A stretch of 64,000 nucleotides of DNA from Acidovorax defluvii (GCA_003268905.1 QLTU01000010.1:1-64000); one strand, 5' to 3'; positions 52,873 through 62,614 are shown, counted from the stretch's first letter. Notes: a model not told the origin generated them from the sequence alone. Program-made: numbers and translations.

Positions 52873-53862
52873 TTATTCCCACAGCGGTGCCGGTTGTTCG
52901 CGCAGCGCGTGGCGCAGCACCGGGTAGTCGGGCACCACGGTGGCCACGGTGCCCCAAAAGCGCGGGCTGTGGTCCATCACGCGCAGGTGTGCCAGCTCGT
53001 GCGCCACCACGTAGTCGATGATGGCCGGGCGGTAGTGCAGCAGGCGCCAGTTCAGGCGGATGGAGCCGTCGGCCTTGGCACTGCCCCAGCGGGTCTGGGC
53101 GCTGGACAGGCGCAGGCTGGTCCAGCGCACATCAAGCAGTGGCGCGAAATGGTCGAGCCGGGCGGTGAAATGGCGGCGCGCATCGCGCATCAGCCAGGCC
53201 TGCACGGCATCGCGGATCTGCGCCGGGCTGGCGCTGTGGGGCAGGCCGATGCGCAGGCTCGGCCCACCAGCGTCTTCACTGCCAGAGTGCAAGGCGCCGC
53301 CCTTGCCAGTAAAGCCGTGGGTGGGGTCCAGCACCACGGTCAGCGCCTCGCCCAGGTAGGGCAGCTGCGCGCCATGGCCCCAGGCAATGCGACCGCCTTC
53401 GATGCGCTGCTGGCGTTCGCGCGACTCGTTCAGTTTGCGCAGGATCCAACCCGATTTCTCGCGCAGCGCCGCATCCACGGCCGAGAGCGTGACCCACGTG
53501 GGCGCCCGCACGGCCAGACCATCGGCCCCAACCGTGAAGCCAATGCTGCGCCGGCGCACGCGCTGCAGCGCATAGGCCACCACGGCATCGCCCAGCAGCA
53601 CCTCGCGGTTGGCCTGGGGATGGCGAAACTCCGCCGGGGACAGCAGCGACGCCAAGGCGGGCGCCGGTGCAGCGGCGGGAGGTGCGGCGCTTGCTCCTGT
53701 TTCAGGAGCTTCTTGCGCTTTATCGATAAGGGCTACAGGCCGTTCTGGCTTGATTTTCTCTGTCGGCAAGCCCGCCACCGAGGGCGAAGCACCGGCAGCG
53801 CGCTCCTGCGGCCCGGGCGGGTCGAACAGGTCGAGCGCCAGTTGCACCAGCCGCTGCATCAT
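52873..53862 (-). CDS. YgjP/M48-like zinc metallopeptidase (DUF45)
   Basis: The 329-residue protein has a C-terminal metallopeptidase-like domain with VAHELAHLRVMDH (the HExxH zinc site) and FWGTVATVVPDY after it, matching the YgjP/DUF45 family. The N-terminal third is a variable alanine/proline-rich linker, part of which (PVALIDKAQEAPETG) is encoded by the dispersed palindromic repeat. It is probably cytoplasmic. It starts seven bases after the plsC stop, hence in the same transcript. Function of the family is unclear. Confidence 0.82.
   Translation of the reverse strand: MMQRLVQLALDLFDPPGPQERAAGASPSVAGLPTEKIKPERPVALIDKAQEAPETGASAAPPAAAPAPALASLLSPAEFRHPQANREVLLGDAVVAYALQRVRRRSIGFTVGADGLAVRAPTWVTLSAVDAALREKSGWILRKLNESRERQQRIEGGRIAWGHGAQLPYLGEALTVVLDPTHGFTGKGGALHSGSEDAGGPSLRIGLPHSASPAQIRDAVQAWLMRDARRHFTARLDHFAPLLDVRWTSLRLSSAQTRWGSAKADGSIRLNWRLLHYRPAIIDYVVAHELAHLRVMDHSPRFWGTVATVVPDYPVLRHALREQPAPLWE
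53691..53758 (-). repeat. Dispersed palindromic repeat, copy in the YgjP-like gene
   Basis: On the minus strand it reads CCTGTAGCCCTTATCG, then ATAAAGCGCAAGAAGC, then TCCTGAAACAGGAGC. It is translated PVALIDKAQEAPETG, in the same frame as the other coding copies. It falls in a linker, not the catalytic domain. Confidence 0.6.
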
Positions 53863-53869
53863 GGCGCGC

Positions 53870-54616
53870 TCAGGGTTTGGCGGGATATGCCTCGGGGTCG
53901 AGGCGGCGCATTTCGGCTTCAATCCAGTCTTCGACCTCCCGCATCAGCTCGTCGGGCTTGCGGCCCACGCTGGGGATGGGCTGGCCGATTGACACATCCA
54001 CCACCCCGGGGCGCTTGATGAAGGCCTTGCGCGGCCACACCCGTGCCGAGGTGACGGCCACGGGCACCACGGGCACCCCGGCGTCAATGGCCAGCCGCGT
54101 GCCGCCACTCTTGTATTGGCCCACCTGGCCGCGCTCTATGCGCGTGCCCTCGGGGAACATGATGACCCAGGTGCCCCGGGCCAGCAGCGCCCGGCCCTGT
54201 TGCACCACCTTGACAAAAGCCCGCACGCCCTGGCCCCGGTCGATGTGGATCATGTCCAGGCTGCCAATCGACCAGCCAAAAAACGGCACGCGCAGCAGCT
54301 CTTTCTTGAACACATAGGCCAGCGGTCGGGGCATGATCGCCGGCATGAGGAAGGTTTCGTAGGTGGACTGGTGCTTGACCAGCAGCACTACGCCCTGGTT
54401 TTCTTGCGTGGGCAGGTGCTCCATGCCGGTGATGCGGGTGCGGATGCCCATGATGACGCCGGCCGAGTCCACACTGAGCTTAAGCCAGGCCCGCGCAATG
54501 CGGTAGCGCGTGCGGCTGCTGGCACCGAACAGCCGCACCAGCAGGATGGCCAGCGTGTAGGGCACCACGGTGATGCCCATCCAGAGCATGTGAAGGATGG
54601 AACGGATCAAGGCCAT
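53870..54616 (-). CDS. plsC: 1-acyl-sn-glycerol-3-phosphate acyltransferase
   Basis: The 248-residue membrane enzyme adds the second acyl chain to lysophosphatidic acid. It has an N-terminal hydrophobic segment (about 10-32), a catalytic KHQSTYETF box with His82 and Glu87 (the usual HxxxxD is HxxxxE here), and FPEGTR near 155. The context gmhB-plsC-YgjP, on one strand near glyS/glyQ, is familiar in Comamonadaceae. Substrate choice is inferred from the family. Confidence 0.9.
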   Translation of the reverse strand: MALIRSILHMLWMGITVVPYTLAILLVRLFGASSRTRYRIARAWLKLSVDSAGVIMGIRTRITGMEHLPTQENQGVVLLVKHQSTYETFLMPAIMPRPLAYVFKKELLRVPFFGWSIGSLDMIHIDRGQGVRAFVKVVQQGRALLARGTWVIMFPEGTRIERGQVGQYKSGGTRLAIDAGVPVVPVAVTSARVWPRKAFIKRPGVVDVSIGQPIPSVGRKPDELMREVEDWIEAEMRRLDPEAYPAKP

Positions 54617-54622
54617 ATTTAT

Positions 54623-54682
54623 AGTGTTTTTTGGTTCTGACGCTTACCAATCAAGCGCAAGTAGCTATTAAATATATAGCAT
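54623..54682 (+). repeat. Dispersed palindromic repeat, intergenic copy
   Basis: This copy fills the gap between gmhB and plsC. On the plus strand it reads TTTTTTGG, CGCTTACCAATCAAGCG, then CAAGTAGCTATTAAAT and ATATAGC. The CGCTT/AAGCG arms form a stem with a seven-base loop. Confidence 0.6.
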
Positions 54683-55332
54683 CAAGAAAAGAGCGGCGGT
54701 GCATCCGCGGCGGGGCGGTGCGATGCGTCTGGCCCAGCGGCAGCCTGCTGCGCAGCCGCTGGCTGCGGCACAGGCGTTGAAGACGCCGGGGGCAGCAAAT
54801 GCTCGACAAATGCTGCCAGGCTGGCATGCGCCCGCGTGGTGGCGGGAAACTTGATGGGCAAGGGCTGCCCGGGTTGCAAATGGGCCGCGCTGCCCGTGCA
54901 CACCAGGTGCACCTGCGCGCCCAGCGCCGCGCCCGCCTGCAGATGCTCGGCGCAACTGCCCACCACCCGCGCATCGAAAGGCTCCACGCCATAGCGGTCG
55001 CAGATCTGTTCCAGCAGGCCGGGCGCAGGCGTGCGGCAATGGCAGGCCTCGTCGGGCGCGTGCGGGCAAAAGAACACGGCGTCGATGCGCCCCCCCACCG
55101 CCGCCACCTGCCGCAGCATCTTGGCGTGGATGGCGTTGAGCGACACCACGTCGAACAGGCCCCGCCCCAGCCCCGGCTGGTTGGTGGCAACCACCACACG
55201 CCAGCCGGCATGGTTGAGCCGGGCCACGGCCTCCAGCGCGCCAGGCTGGGCGCTCCACTCCTCGGGCGAGGTGATGAAGTCATCCCCCAGCGGGTTGAGG
55301 GTGCCGTCACGGTCGAGGATGGCGAGTTTCAT
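54682..55332 (-). CDS. gmhB: D-glycero-beta-D-manno-heptose-1,7-bisphosphate 7-phosphatase
   Basis: The 216-residue HAD phosphatase has the DxDxT motif LDRDGTLN (Asp7, Asp9), WRVVVATNQPGLGRG, and a zinc loop with FCPHAPDEACHCRTP. It removes the 7-phosphate in ADP-heptose synthesis for LPS inner core. The alanine/proline-rich C-terminal tail is longer than usual. The ATG at 55332 has AAGGG upstream; a TTG five codons earlier is rejected. It follows glyS on the same strand. Confidence 0.88.
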   Translation of the reverse strand: MKLAILDRDGTLNPLGDDFITSPEEWSAQPGALEAVARLNHAGWRVVVATNQPGLGRGLFDVVSLNAIHAKMLRQVAAVGGRIDAVFFCPHAPDEACHCRTPAPGLLEQICDRYGVEPFDARVVGSCAEHLQAGAALGAQVHLVCTGSAAHLQPGQPLPIKFPATTRAHASLAAFVEHLLPPASSTPVPQPAAAQQAAAGPDASHRPAADAPPLFS

Positions 55333-55374
55333 GGGTACCCTTGCCAAGTTGAAGCAGCCAGCCTAGCAGACGGC

Positions 55375-57624
55375 TCAGGAAGCCAGGCGTGAGAGATCGG
55401 CCACGCGGTTCATTGCCTCGTGCAAACTTTTGAGCAGGCCCTGGCGGTTCAGGCGCAGGTCCAGTTGCTCGGCGTTGACCATCACATCGTCAAAAAACGC
55501 ATCCACCGGCGCGCGCAGCACCGCCAGGGTCTGCAGGCTGGCGGTGTAGTCGCCCGCGTCAAATTGCGCATTGGCCTCGGGCACAAAGCGCTGCAGCGCG
55601 GCGTACAGGTCTTTCTCGGCCTGCTCCTGCAGCAGGTCGGGGTTGACATGGGCGTCCACAGGGCCTTCGAGCTCGGCCTTCTTGAGGATGTTGCCCACGC
55701 GCTTGTTGGCCGCAGCCAGGGCCGGGCTTTCGGGCAGTGCGGCAAAGGCGCGCACCGCCGCGAGGAACTGGGGCACCTGCGCCAGCCGCTGTGGGCGCAG
55801 GGCCAGCACGGCATCGACCTCTTGCGCGCTGTAGCCCTGCTCGCGCAGGCTGCCAGCGAGGCGGTCGTAGATGAAGTCAGCGAGTGCAACACGAGCATTT
55901 TCTTCCGCGACCCGCTTGGAATGACCGTATGCAACGATTCCCCCTTTGCCACCGTCCTTCAAAGCCTGCAAATCCTTCTCGCCTTGTGCTTTTCCCCATG
56001 CAATTTGAATGGACTCATCCTCATAGACACTCCAGGCGGAGTTCAGAACAACATCCAAACTCAACGGCAGGTCTTTTTCGACCAGCATGCGGATCACGCC
56101 CAGCGCATGGCGGCGCAGCGCAAACGGATCGCGGTCGCCCGTGGGCAGATTGCCGATGCCGAACATGCCGACCAGGGTTTCGAGCTTGTCGGCCAGGGCC
56201 ACCACCACGCCGGCGGTGTTGCGCGGCAGCGCGTCGCCAGCAAAACGGGGCTTGTAGTGGTCTTCGATGGCATCGGCGACCACTTCGCCCAGGCCGTCAT
56301 TGAGCGCGTAATAGCGGCCCATGGTGCCCTGCAGTTCGGGGAACTCACCCACCATGTCGGTCACGAGGTCGGTCTTGGCCAGCAGCGCGGCCTGGTCGGC
56401 ATCCTGCACCAGTGCGGCGTCGCCCAACTGCGTTGCGATGGCCTTGGCAATCGCGCGCACACGCTCCACGCGTTCACCCTGCGTGCCGAGCTTGTTGTGA
56501 TAAACCACCTTGGAGAGGCCCTCGACGCGCGAAGCCAGCGTCTTCTTGCGGTCCTGGTCGAAAAAGAACTTGGCGTCGGCCAGGCGCGGGCGCACCACGC
56601 GCTCGTTGCCGCCGGTCACAAAGCTCGTGTCCTCGGGGCTGATGTTGCTCACCACCAGGAACTGGTTGGTCAGCTTGCCTGCAGCATCGAGCAGCGGGAA
56701 GTATTTTTGGTTGGCCTTCATCGTGAGGATGAGGCATTCCTGCGGCACCTCGAGAAACTCTTTTTCAAACGAGCAGGTGAGCACGTTGGGCCGCTCGACC
56801 AGCGCAGTGACTTCATCGAGCAACGCGTCGTCGTCAATGGGGCGCGCGCCGTTGCCCACTTTGGCGGCAGCGGCGGCCAGCTGGCGGGCGATTTCGGCGC
56901 GGCGGGCGGCAAAGCTGGCAATCACGGCGCCGTCGCTTTGCAGCACTTCGGCGTATTGGTCGGCGTGCGGCACCACCACCGGGCTGACCAGGGCCTCAAA
57001 ACGGTGGCCTTGCGTGGTGCAACCGGCGGTGAGGCCCAGCGCCTTGACGGGCACCACGGTCGTGCCGTGCAGCGCGACCAGGCCGTGCGCGGGGCGCACA
57101 AAGTGTACGCTGCTCCAGCCGGGCAATTCGCAGTCGGTCTCCAGCTGGTAGCTCATCACCTTGGGGATGGGCAGCTTGGCAATGGCCTCGTCCAGGGCTT
57201 TTTGCAGGCCGGTGTCCAGCGTGGCGCCGGTGACCAGGCTGTCGTAGAAAAGCGCCTCGGCCTTGCCATCGGGTGCGCGCTTGAGCGCGGCCACAGCGGC
57301 AGCCGGGTCGGACAGGTCAGCACCCAGCGCCTGCAGTTTTTTCAGCAAGGCGGGCGTGGCCTGGCCCTCGGCATTCAAGCCCACGCTCACGGGCATGAGT
57401 TTTTGCTGCACGGCCTTGTCCTCGGCCTTGAGCGCCACATGGCTCACATGGGCCGCCAGCCGGCGCGGCGAGGCGTAGGCGGTGACGGCAGTGTCTGCAG
57501 AGGTCAGGCCTTGCGCCCTGAGCTGGTCAGCCAGCACCGAGGCGAAAGCATCGCCCAGCTTCTGCAGCGCCTTGGGGGGCAACTCTTCTACAAACAGTTC
57601 AACGAGAAGGTTTTGGGTTGTCAT
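55375..57624 (-). CDS. glyS: Glycyl-tRNA synthetase beta subunit
   Basis: The 749-residue beta subunit begins NLLVELFVEELPPKALQKLG and shows conserved segments LDEVTALVERPNVLTCSF, MKANQKYFPLLDA and GDRDPFALRRHALGVIR, then a C-terminal anticodon-binding region. It joins GlyQ to form the tetrameric synthetase. It is longer than the usual 690-720 residues. An extra stretch around WGKAQGEKDLQALKDGGKGG, at about 55870-56050, has clearly lower GC and different codons than its surroundings. It lies eight bases after the small monooxygenase-like gene. Confidence 0.94.
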   Translation of the reverse strand: MTTQNLLVELFVEELPPKALQKLGDAFASVLADQLRAQGLTSADTAVTAYASPRRLAAHVSHVALKAEDKAVQQKLMPVSVGLNAEGQATPALLKKLQALGADLSDPAAAVAALKRAPDGKAEALFYDSLVTGATLDTGLQKALDEAIAKLPIPKVMSYQLETDCELPGWSSVHFVRPAHGLVALHGTTVVPVKALGLTAGCTTQGHRFEALVSPVVVPHADQYAEVLQSDGAVIASFAARRAEIARQLAAAAAKVGNGARPIDDDALLDEVTALVERPNVLTCSFEKEFLEVPQECLILTMKANQKYFPLLDAAGKLTNQFLVVSNISPEDTSFVTGGNERVVRPRLADAKFFFDQDRKKTLASRVEGLSKVVYHNKLGTQGERVERVRAIAKAIATQLGDAALVQDADQAALLAKTDLVTDMVGEFPELQGTMGRYYALNDGLGEVVADAIEDHYKPRFAGDALPRNTAGVVVALADKLETLVGMFGIGNLPTGDRDPFALRRHALGVIRMLVEKDLPLSLDVVLNSAWSVYEDESIQIAWGKAQGEKDLQALKDGGKGGIVAYGHSKRVAEENARVALADFIYDRLAGSLREQGYSAQEVDAVLALRPQRLAQVPQFLAAVRAFAALPESPALAAANKRVGNILKKAELEGPVDAHVNPDLLQEQAEKDLYAALQRFVPEANAQFDAGDYTASLQTLAVLRAPVDAFFDDVMVNAEQLDLRLNRQGLLKSLHEAMNRVADLSRLAS

Positions 57625-57632
57625 GGGATCGA

Positions 57633-57935
57633 TCAGCTCAAAGACGGCGTAACCGCGCTGTAGTGCAGCACGGTGGGAAAGGGGTCATAGAAATGGTGCA
57701 GCAGCGCACGCCATTCCTGGTATTGCACAGAGCCACGGAAGCCCTCGGTGTGGTCCTGCAGCCTGGCCCAGCGGACCAGCAGCACGTACTGGTGGTCGTC
57801 CTCCAGACAATGCTGCAACTCATGCCCTTCGTACCCGGGCATGGAAGCAATGATGCGCTGCGCCTGGGCAAACGCCTGCTCAAACGCGGCCGTCTGGCCG
57901 GGCTTGATCTGCAGGGTGGCAATCTCCAGAACCAT
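57633..57935 (-). CDS. Antibiotic-monooxygenase-like small dimeric protein
   Basis: The 100-residue protein fits the ABM/YgiN ferredoxin-like fold: [20 protein letters not shown] at the start, IIASMPGYEGHELQHC in the middle, and QYVLLVRWARLQDHTEGFR. Family members act as small cofactor-free oxygenases or heme-binding proteins. The ATG overlaps the glyQ stop by one base (TGATG), and the stop is eight bases before glyS, so it is embedded between the two synthetase subunit genes. Its role there is unknown. Confidence 0.8.
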   Translation of the reverse strand: MVLEIATLQIKPGQTAAFEQAFAQAQRIIASMPGYEGHELQHCLEDDHQYVLLVRWARLQDHTEGFRGSVQYQEWRALLHHFYDPFPTVLHYSAVTPSLS

Positions 57936-58879
57936 CAGGCGGCCTTCTTGGCCGTGGGTGCCATTTGTGCCACCCACTCGCGGGGCGCCATGGGAAAGCC
58001 CAGGCGTTCACGGCTCTCGTAATAGCTCTGCGCCACGGCCCGGGCCAGGTTGCGGATGCGGCCGATGTACGCAGCGCGCTCGGTCACGCTGATGGCGCCG
58101 CGGGCATCCAGCAAGTTGAAGCTGTGCGCGGCCTTAAGCACCTGCTCGTATGCAGGCAGCGCGAGCTGCTGCTCCATGAGGTGCTTGGCCTGCTTTTCGT
58201 GCGCATTGAAGGCGGTGAACAAAAAGTCGGCGTCGCTGTGCTCGAAGTTGTAGGTGGACTGCTCCACCTCGTTTTGCTTGTACACGTCGCCATAGGTCAG
58301 CTTGCTGCCGTCGGCGCCTTCGGTCCAGGTCAGGTTGTAGACGTTGTCCACGCCCTGCAGGTACATGGCCAGGCGCTCCAGGCCGTAGGTGATCTCGCCG
58401 GTGGCGGGCTTGCAGTCGATGCCGCCCACTTGCTGGAAGTAGGTGAACTGCGTGACTTCCATGCCGTTGAGCCACACCTCCCACCCGAGGCCCCAGGCGC
58501 CGAGCGTGGGGTTTTCCCAGTCGTCTTCGACAAAGCGGATGTCGTTCTTCTTCAGGTCAAAGCCCAGGGCTTCGAGGGAGCCCAGGTACAGCTCCAGAAT
58601 GTTGGCTGGAGCGGGCTTCAGGACCACCTGGAACTGGTAGTAGTGCTGCAGGCGGTTGGGGTTTTCGCCGTAGCGGCCGTCCTTGGGGCGGCGGCTGGGC
58701 TGCACGTAGGCGGCCTTCCAGGGCTCGGGGCCGATGGCGCGCAGGAAGGTGGCGGTGTGGCTGGTGCCAGCGCCCACTTCCATGTCGTAGGGCTGGAGCA
58801 GTGCGCAGCCCTGGGCGTCCCAGTACGACTGCAGCTTGAGAATGATTTGCTGGAAGGTCAACATGCGTTTGTCTGGCAT
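57935..58879 (-). CDS. glyQ: Glycyl-tRNA synthetase alpha subunit
   Basis: The 314-residue alpha subunit holds the class II catalytic core: [59 protein letters not shown] and the motif near [13 protein letters not shown]. It activates glycine. The ATG at 58879 (MPDKRMLTF) gives an N-terminus like that of Escherichia coli; ATG 58864 is the other candidate. It heads the glyQ-ABM-glyS-gmhB-plsC run on the minus strand. Confidence 0.95.
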   Translation of the reverse strand: MPDKRMLTFQQIILKLQSYWDAQGCALLQPYDMEVGAGTSHTATFLRAIGPEPWKAAYVQPSRRPKDGRYGENPNRLQHYYQFQVVLKPAPANILELYLGSLEALGFDLKKNDIRFVEDDWENPTLGAWGLGWEVWLNGMEVTQFTYFQQVGGIDCKPATGEITYGLERLAMYLQGVDNVYNLTWTEGADGSKLTYGDVYKQNEVEQSTYNFEHSDADFLFTAFNAHEKQAKHLMEQQLALPAYEQVLKAAHSFNLLDARGAISVTERAAYIGRIRNLARAVAQSYYESRERLGFPMAPREWVAQMAPTAKKAA

Positions 58880-58976
58880 GGCAGCAAGGCCATGCGCGGT
58901 TGGTGTGTGTGGGTGCGCCTGGTGCTGCGCAAGATCCCCTGATTTTACGAGCCGTGGCCGCAAACAGGGCTTATAA

Positions 58977-59035
58977 GCAAAAAGAGCCGCAAGCGCCCGT
59001 CCATCAAGCGCAAGCAGCTCTCACTTTAATAGCAA
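58977..59035 (+). repeat. Dispersed palindromic repeat, intergenic copy
   Basis: This copy lies between fabB and glyQ. On the plus strand it reads AAAAAGAGCC, CAAGCGCCCGTCCATC, AAGCGCAAGCAGCTC and TTTAATAGC. The order of words matches the copy upstream of plsC. Confidence 0.6.
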
Positions 59036-59049
59036 CCAGTGCGCGCGAC

Positions 59050-60264
59050 TCAAGGCTCCCAGCGGCGCAGCACCAGGCTGGCGTTGGTTCCGCCAAAGCC
59101 GAAGCTGTTGGACAGCGCGGTGCGAATGGGCGCGTCAACCGTCTTGCGCACCAGGGGCATGCCTTCTGCGGCGGGCTCGAGCGTTTCAATGTTGGCCGAG
59201 CCGGCAATGAAGCCCTGGCGCAGCATGAGCAGGCAATAGATGGCCTCTTGCACGCCCGTGGCGCCCAGCGAGTGGCCGGTGAGCGACTTGGAGGACGAGA
59301 ACGGCGGAATGGTGTCGCCAAACACTTCGCGGATGGCGCGCAGCTCGGGCACGTCGCCCACGGGGGTGGAGGTGCCGTGGGTGTTGATGTAGTCGATGGG
59401 CTCGCTCACGGTGGAGATGGCCTGGCGCATGCAGGCAATGGCGCCGTCGCCCGAAGGGGCCACCATGTCGGCGCCATCGGACGTGGCACCAAAACCGACA
59501 ACCTCGCCCAGAATGGTGGCGCCGCGCGCCAGGGCGTGATCAAGGCTTTCGAGCACCACGGCACCGCCGCCGCCCGACAGCACGAAGCCGTCGCGGTTGG
59601 CGTCGTAGGCGCGCGAGGCTTTCTCGGGCGTGTCGTTGTAGGCGCTGGACATGGCGCCCATGGCGTCAAACAGCAGGCCCATGCCCCAGGTGACTTCTTC
59701 TCCGCCGCCGGCAAACATCACGTCCTGCATGCCCCAGGCGATCTGCTGGGCGGCCGCGCCGATGCAGTGCGCCGATGTGCTGCAGGCCGAGGTGATGGAG
59801 TAGTTGATGCCCTTGATGCCGAAGTTGGTGGACAGGCACGCAGACACGGTGGAACTCATGCAGCGCGTGACCTGGTATGGCCCCACGCGGCGGATGCCCT
59901 TGCTGCGCAGAATGTCTGCCGCCTCGATCTGGTTGGCGGGCGAACCGCCGCCCGAACCCATGATGAGGCCGGTGCGCGGGTGCGACACCTGCTCGGGCGT
60001 GAGGCCCGACTCGGCAATGGCGTTGGCCAACGAAATGTGCGCATAGGCCGCCGCATCGCCCATGAAGCGCAGCTGCTTGCGGTCGATCAGCGCTTCCAGA
60101 TCGATCTGGGGCACACCTGCCACGCGGCTGCGCATGCCCAGCTCGGCAAACTGCGGCATGGCACGGATGCCCGAGCGGCTTTCGCGCAGCGAGGCCTCCA
60201 CCGTAGCCATGTCGTTGCCGATGCACGAGACGATGCCCGTGCCCGTGATCACCACGCGCTTCAT
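59050..60264 (-). CDS. fabB: 3-oxoacyl-[acyl-carrier-protein] synthase I
   Basis: The 404-residue condensing enzyme has the Cys-His-His set: Cys161 in [10 protein letters not shown], the His of [11 protein letters not shown], and that of [12 protein letters not shown], plus FGFGGTN. It extends cis-3-decenoyl-ACP in unsaturated fatty acid synthesis. It overlaps the fabA stop by ATGA, and the fabA-fabB pair is the classical anaerobic unsaturation route, which separates it from FabF. Confidence 0.94.
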   Translation of the reverse strand: MKRVVITGTGIVSCIGNDMATVEASLRESRSGIRAMPQFAELGMRSRVAGVPQIDLEALIDRKQLRFMGDAAAYAHISLANAIAESGLTPEQVSHPRTGLIMGSGGGSPANQIEAADILRSKGIRRVGPYQVTRCMSSTVSACLSTNFGIKGINYSITSACSTSAHCIGAAAQQIAWGMQDVMFAGGGEEVTWGMGLLFDAMGAMSSAYNDTPEKASRAYDANRDGFVLSGGGGAVVLESLDHALARGATILGEVVGFGATSDGADMVAPSGDGAIACMRQAISTVSEPIDYINTHGTSTPVGDVPELRAIREVFGDTIPPFSSSKSLTGHSLGATGVQEAIYCLLMLRQGFIAGSANIETLEPAAEGMPLVRKTVDAPIRTALSNSFGFGGTNASLVLRRWEP

Positions 60265-60803
60265 GCTGCCTCTCCTTGCGGCGCTCCGTCTTTGGCCGCG
60301 TCTTCCTCACGCTTGAACAAGCCCACGCGCAGGTCGTTGGCCACGTAAATCTCTTTCCCATCGGCCAGCAGGCGGGCGTCGCCAATGGCCATGACAAGCT
60401 TGCGCTTGATGACGCGCTTGATGTCGATTTCGTAGGTGACGCGTTTCACGTCGGGCCCCACTTCACCGGTGAACTTGACTTCGCCCGCACCCAGGGCACG
60501 GCCACGGCCGGGCAATTGCAGCCAGGTCAGGTAAAAACCGATGAGCTGCCACATGGCATCGAGCCCCAGGCAACCGGGCATGACCGGGTCGCCCTGGAAA
60601 TGGCAGGCAAAAAACCACAGGTCAGGTTTGACGTCGAGCTCGGCCCGGATTTTCCCCAGACCGTGCGCGCCGCCATCGCTGTCGATGTGCGTGATGCGAT
60701 CAAACATCAGCATGGGTGGCAGCGGCAGACGCCCGCTGTCGGCGCCGAACAGCCGGCCCTCGCCCGAGGCAATCAGTTGTTCGTAGGAAAAGGAATCTGC
60801 CAT
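60261..60803 (-). CDS. fabA: 3-hydroxydecanoyl-ACP dehydratase/isomerase
   Basis: The 180-residue hotdog enzyme has His68 in [14 protein letters not shown] and Asp82 in CLGLDAMWQ, the two catalytic residues. It dehydrates 3-hydroxydecanoyl-ACP and moves the double bond, starting unsaturated fatty acids. GGAG lies upstream of ATG 60803. The open frame beyond that to 61115 has no support. It is followed by fabB with an ATGA overlap. Confidence 0.95.
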   Translation of the reverse strand: MADSFSYEQLIASGEGRLFGADSGRLPLPPMLMFDRITHIDSDGGAHGLGKIRAELDVKPDLWFFACHFQGDPVMPGCLGLDAMWQLIGFYLTWLQLPGRGRALGAGEVKFTGEVGPDVKRVTYEIDIKRVIKRKLVMAIGDARLLADGKEIYVANDLRVGLFKREEDAAKDGAPQGEAA

Positions 60804-61015
60804 ATTCAGTCGTACTCCAGAACAGCGGCCGTGCCGCTTCAAATATTCACCGTTCGCAACCCCTGCTAGCGGTTGCAGGGCTCCATTATCAAGGCACATC
60901 AGGGCATACAGCCCGCACACCCGCTGATTCGCTTTCAGGACCATCATGACAGTCTGAAACTGCATGACACAAATCAACGCCTGCCACCCGTTATCGCCGC
61001 GCGCCGCCGTGAGGC

Positions 61016-62614
61016 TCAGTGCCGCAAGCGCCAGCGCCGCACGAACGCCGCCCCGGCGACCACGCAAACACCCACCGCCCACAGGGGCGCCAGGCCCCAG
61101 CGCGACACCCACCACGCATAAGGCGTGATGGCCCAGCCCTCTTCTGCGCTGAGCCCGCGCCCTTGCACCTGGCCGGTCAGCACCCCGCGGGTGTGGCGCT
61201 CCAGTGCATGGGTGACCACGCCCCGGTGGTCGATGATCGCGGTGGCCCCGGTGTTGGTGGCGCGCACCATGGGGCGCTCGAACTCGAGGGTGCGCATGCG
61301 GCTGATCTGCAGGTGCTGGTCGATGGCCACTGTGTTGCCGAACCAGCCAATGTTGCTGAAATTGACAAACAGCGTGGGCGCATTGGCCGGGTCGGCAAAG
61401 CCCGCGCCCAGCTCTTCGCCAAACAAGTCTTCGTAGCAGATGTTGGGTGCAATGCGCTGCCCGGCCCAGGCAAAAGACGACTGCCCGATGGCGCCCCGAT
61501 TGAAATCACCCAGGGGAATATTCATCATGGCCGTGAACCACCGGAAAAACGGCGGAATGAACTCGCCGAAAGGCACCAGGTGGCGCTTGTCATACTGGTA
61601 GGGTGCTGGCTGGCCGGGCTTCATGCCCAGCACCGAATTGGTATAGCCCCGCCGCTCGTCGCCCAGCGGGATGCCCAGCAGCGCCGCCTGCGTGCCCTGG
61701 CCAAATCGTGCCGTGAGCCCCTCCAGATACCCCGGCATGAGCTGCTGCGGCAAAAGCGGAATGGCGGTTTCCGGCGCCACCACGAGGGATGCCTTGGCGG
61801 TGACCAGCACATCGGCATACCACTGCAGGGCCATCGGCACGCCGCTGCCAGCCTCGAATTTTTCGTTTTGCGGAATGTTGCCCTGCAACAGCGCCAGGCT
61901 GATCGGGGCCGACGGCTGCCGTGCCGGTGTGTGGCACGACTCAATGGCGCATTGGCGCTGCAGCCCCGCGCCCACCAGCACCAGCGCGCCCCCCGCCACC
62001 AGTGCCCAGGCGCGCAGGCTGCGCAGATCGCGGGTGCGGGCCTGCGCCAGCAGCATGGCCAACACCGCTGCCACGAAACCGACGCCATACACCCCCACGG
62101 TGCGCGCCAGCGCACTCAAAGGTCCTTGCACATGGGCATAGCCACCGGCGCCCCAGGGAAAGCCCGTCCACAGCGTGCCACGCGCCAACTCGGCCAGCAG
62201 CCAAAGCGCTGCAAAAACAATAGCTGCCAGCGCCCGATGGGTGGGCGCCAGGCGCGCAAAAAGCCCCAAAGCAACAGCGTAATAGGTGCCCAGAAAGGCC
62301 GCCAGCCCCAGCACGGCGGCCGAAGCCAGAGGCGCCGCGAGTCCGCCATAGGTGTGCATGGAGATGAAAAGCCACCAGAAGGTAGCTGCCAGCCAGGCCG
62401 TGGCAAACGCCCAGCCCAGCCACACAGCCCGGCGCCAGGGCGTTGGGGCGCGCACCAGCCAGGCCAGCACCGCCAGCGACACAATCTGCAACCACCATTG
62501 CGGCGCGCCGTTCCAGGGCCACGCGAGGGACAGCGCCTGCGCCACGCCCGCCACCACAGCCATGCTGGAATGCGCAGCGAACGCGGCCCCGGGCAGCCGT
62601 TGCAGCCGGGCCAT
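61016..62614 (-). CDS. lnt: Apolipoprotein N-acyltransferase
   Basis: The 532-residue protein has an N-terminal block of about six to eight membrane helices and a periplasmic nitrilase-like domain, with the triad glutamate in [10 protein letters not shown], the lysine in [11 protein letters not shown] and the nucleophile cysteine in [11 protein letters not shown]. It adds the third acyl chain to lipoproteins. The ATG at 62614 overlaps the corC stop (TGATG). A loop between membrane helices ([15 protein letters not shown]) matches the dispersed repeat pattern. Confidence 0.93.
   Translation of the reverse strand: MARLQRLPGAAFAAHSSMAVVAGVAQALSLAWPWNGAPQWWLQIVSLAVLAWLVRAPTPWRRAVWLGWAFATAWLAATFWWLFISMHTYGGLAAPLASAAVLGLAAFLGTYYAVALGLFARLAPTHRALAAIVFAALWLLAELARGTLWTGFPWGAGGYAHVQGPLSALARTVGVYGVGFVAAVLAMLLAQARTRDLRSLRAWALVAGGALVLVGAGLQRQCAIESCHTPARQPSAPISLALLQGNIPQNEKFEAGSGVPMALQWYADVLVTAKASLVVAPETAIPLLPQQLMPGYLEGLTARFGQGTQAALLGIPLGDERRGYTNSVLGMKPGQPAPYQYDKRHLVPFGEFIPPFFRWFTAMMNIPLGDFNRGAIGQSSFAWAGQRIAPNICYEDLFGEELGAGFADPANAPTLFVNFSNIGWFGNTVAIDQHLQISRMRTLEFERPMVRATNTGATAIIDHRGVVTHALERHTRGVLTGQVQGRGLSAEEGWAITPYAWWVSRWGLAPLWAVGVCVVAGAAFVRRWRLRH
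62210..62268 (-). repeat. Dispersed palindromic repeat, copy inside lnt
   Basis: On the minus strand this copy reads CTTTTTGCGCGCC, then GGCGCCCACCCATC, then GGGCGCTGGCAGCTATTG and TTTTTGC. It is translated [15 protein letters not shown], in the shared frame. It lies in a loop between two membrane helices. Confidence 0.5.

Noticed and set aside
55420-57663. Open frame of 747 codons on the plus strand
   Set aside because: It lies exactly opposite glyS, is rich in His/Gln/Gly/Val as antisense frames of high-GC genes are, and has no recognisable domain.
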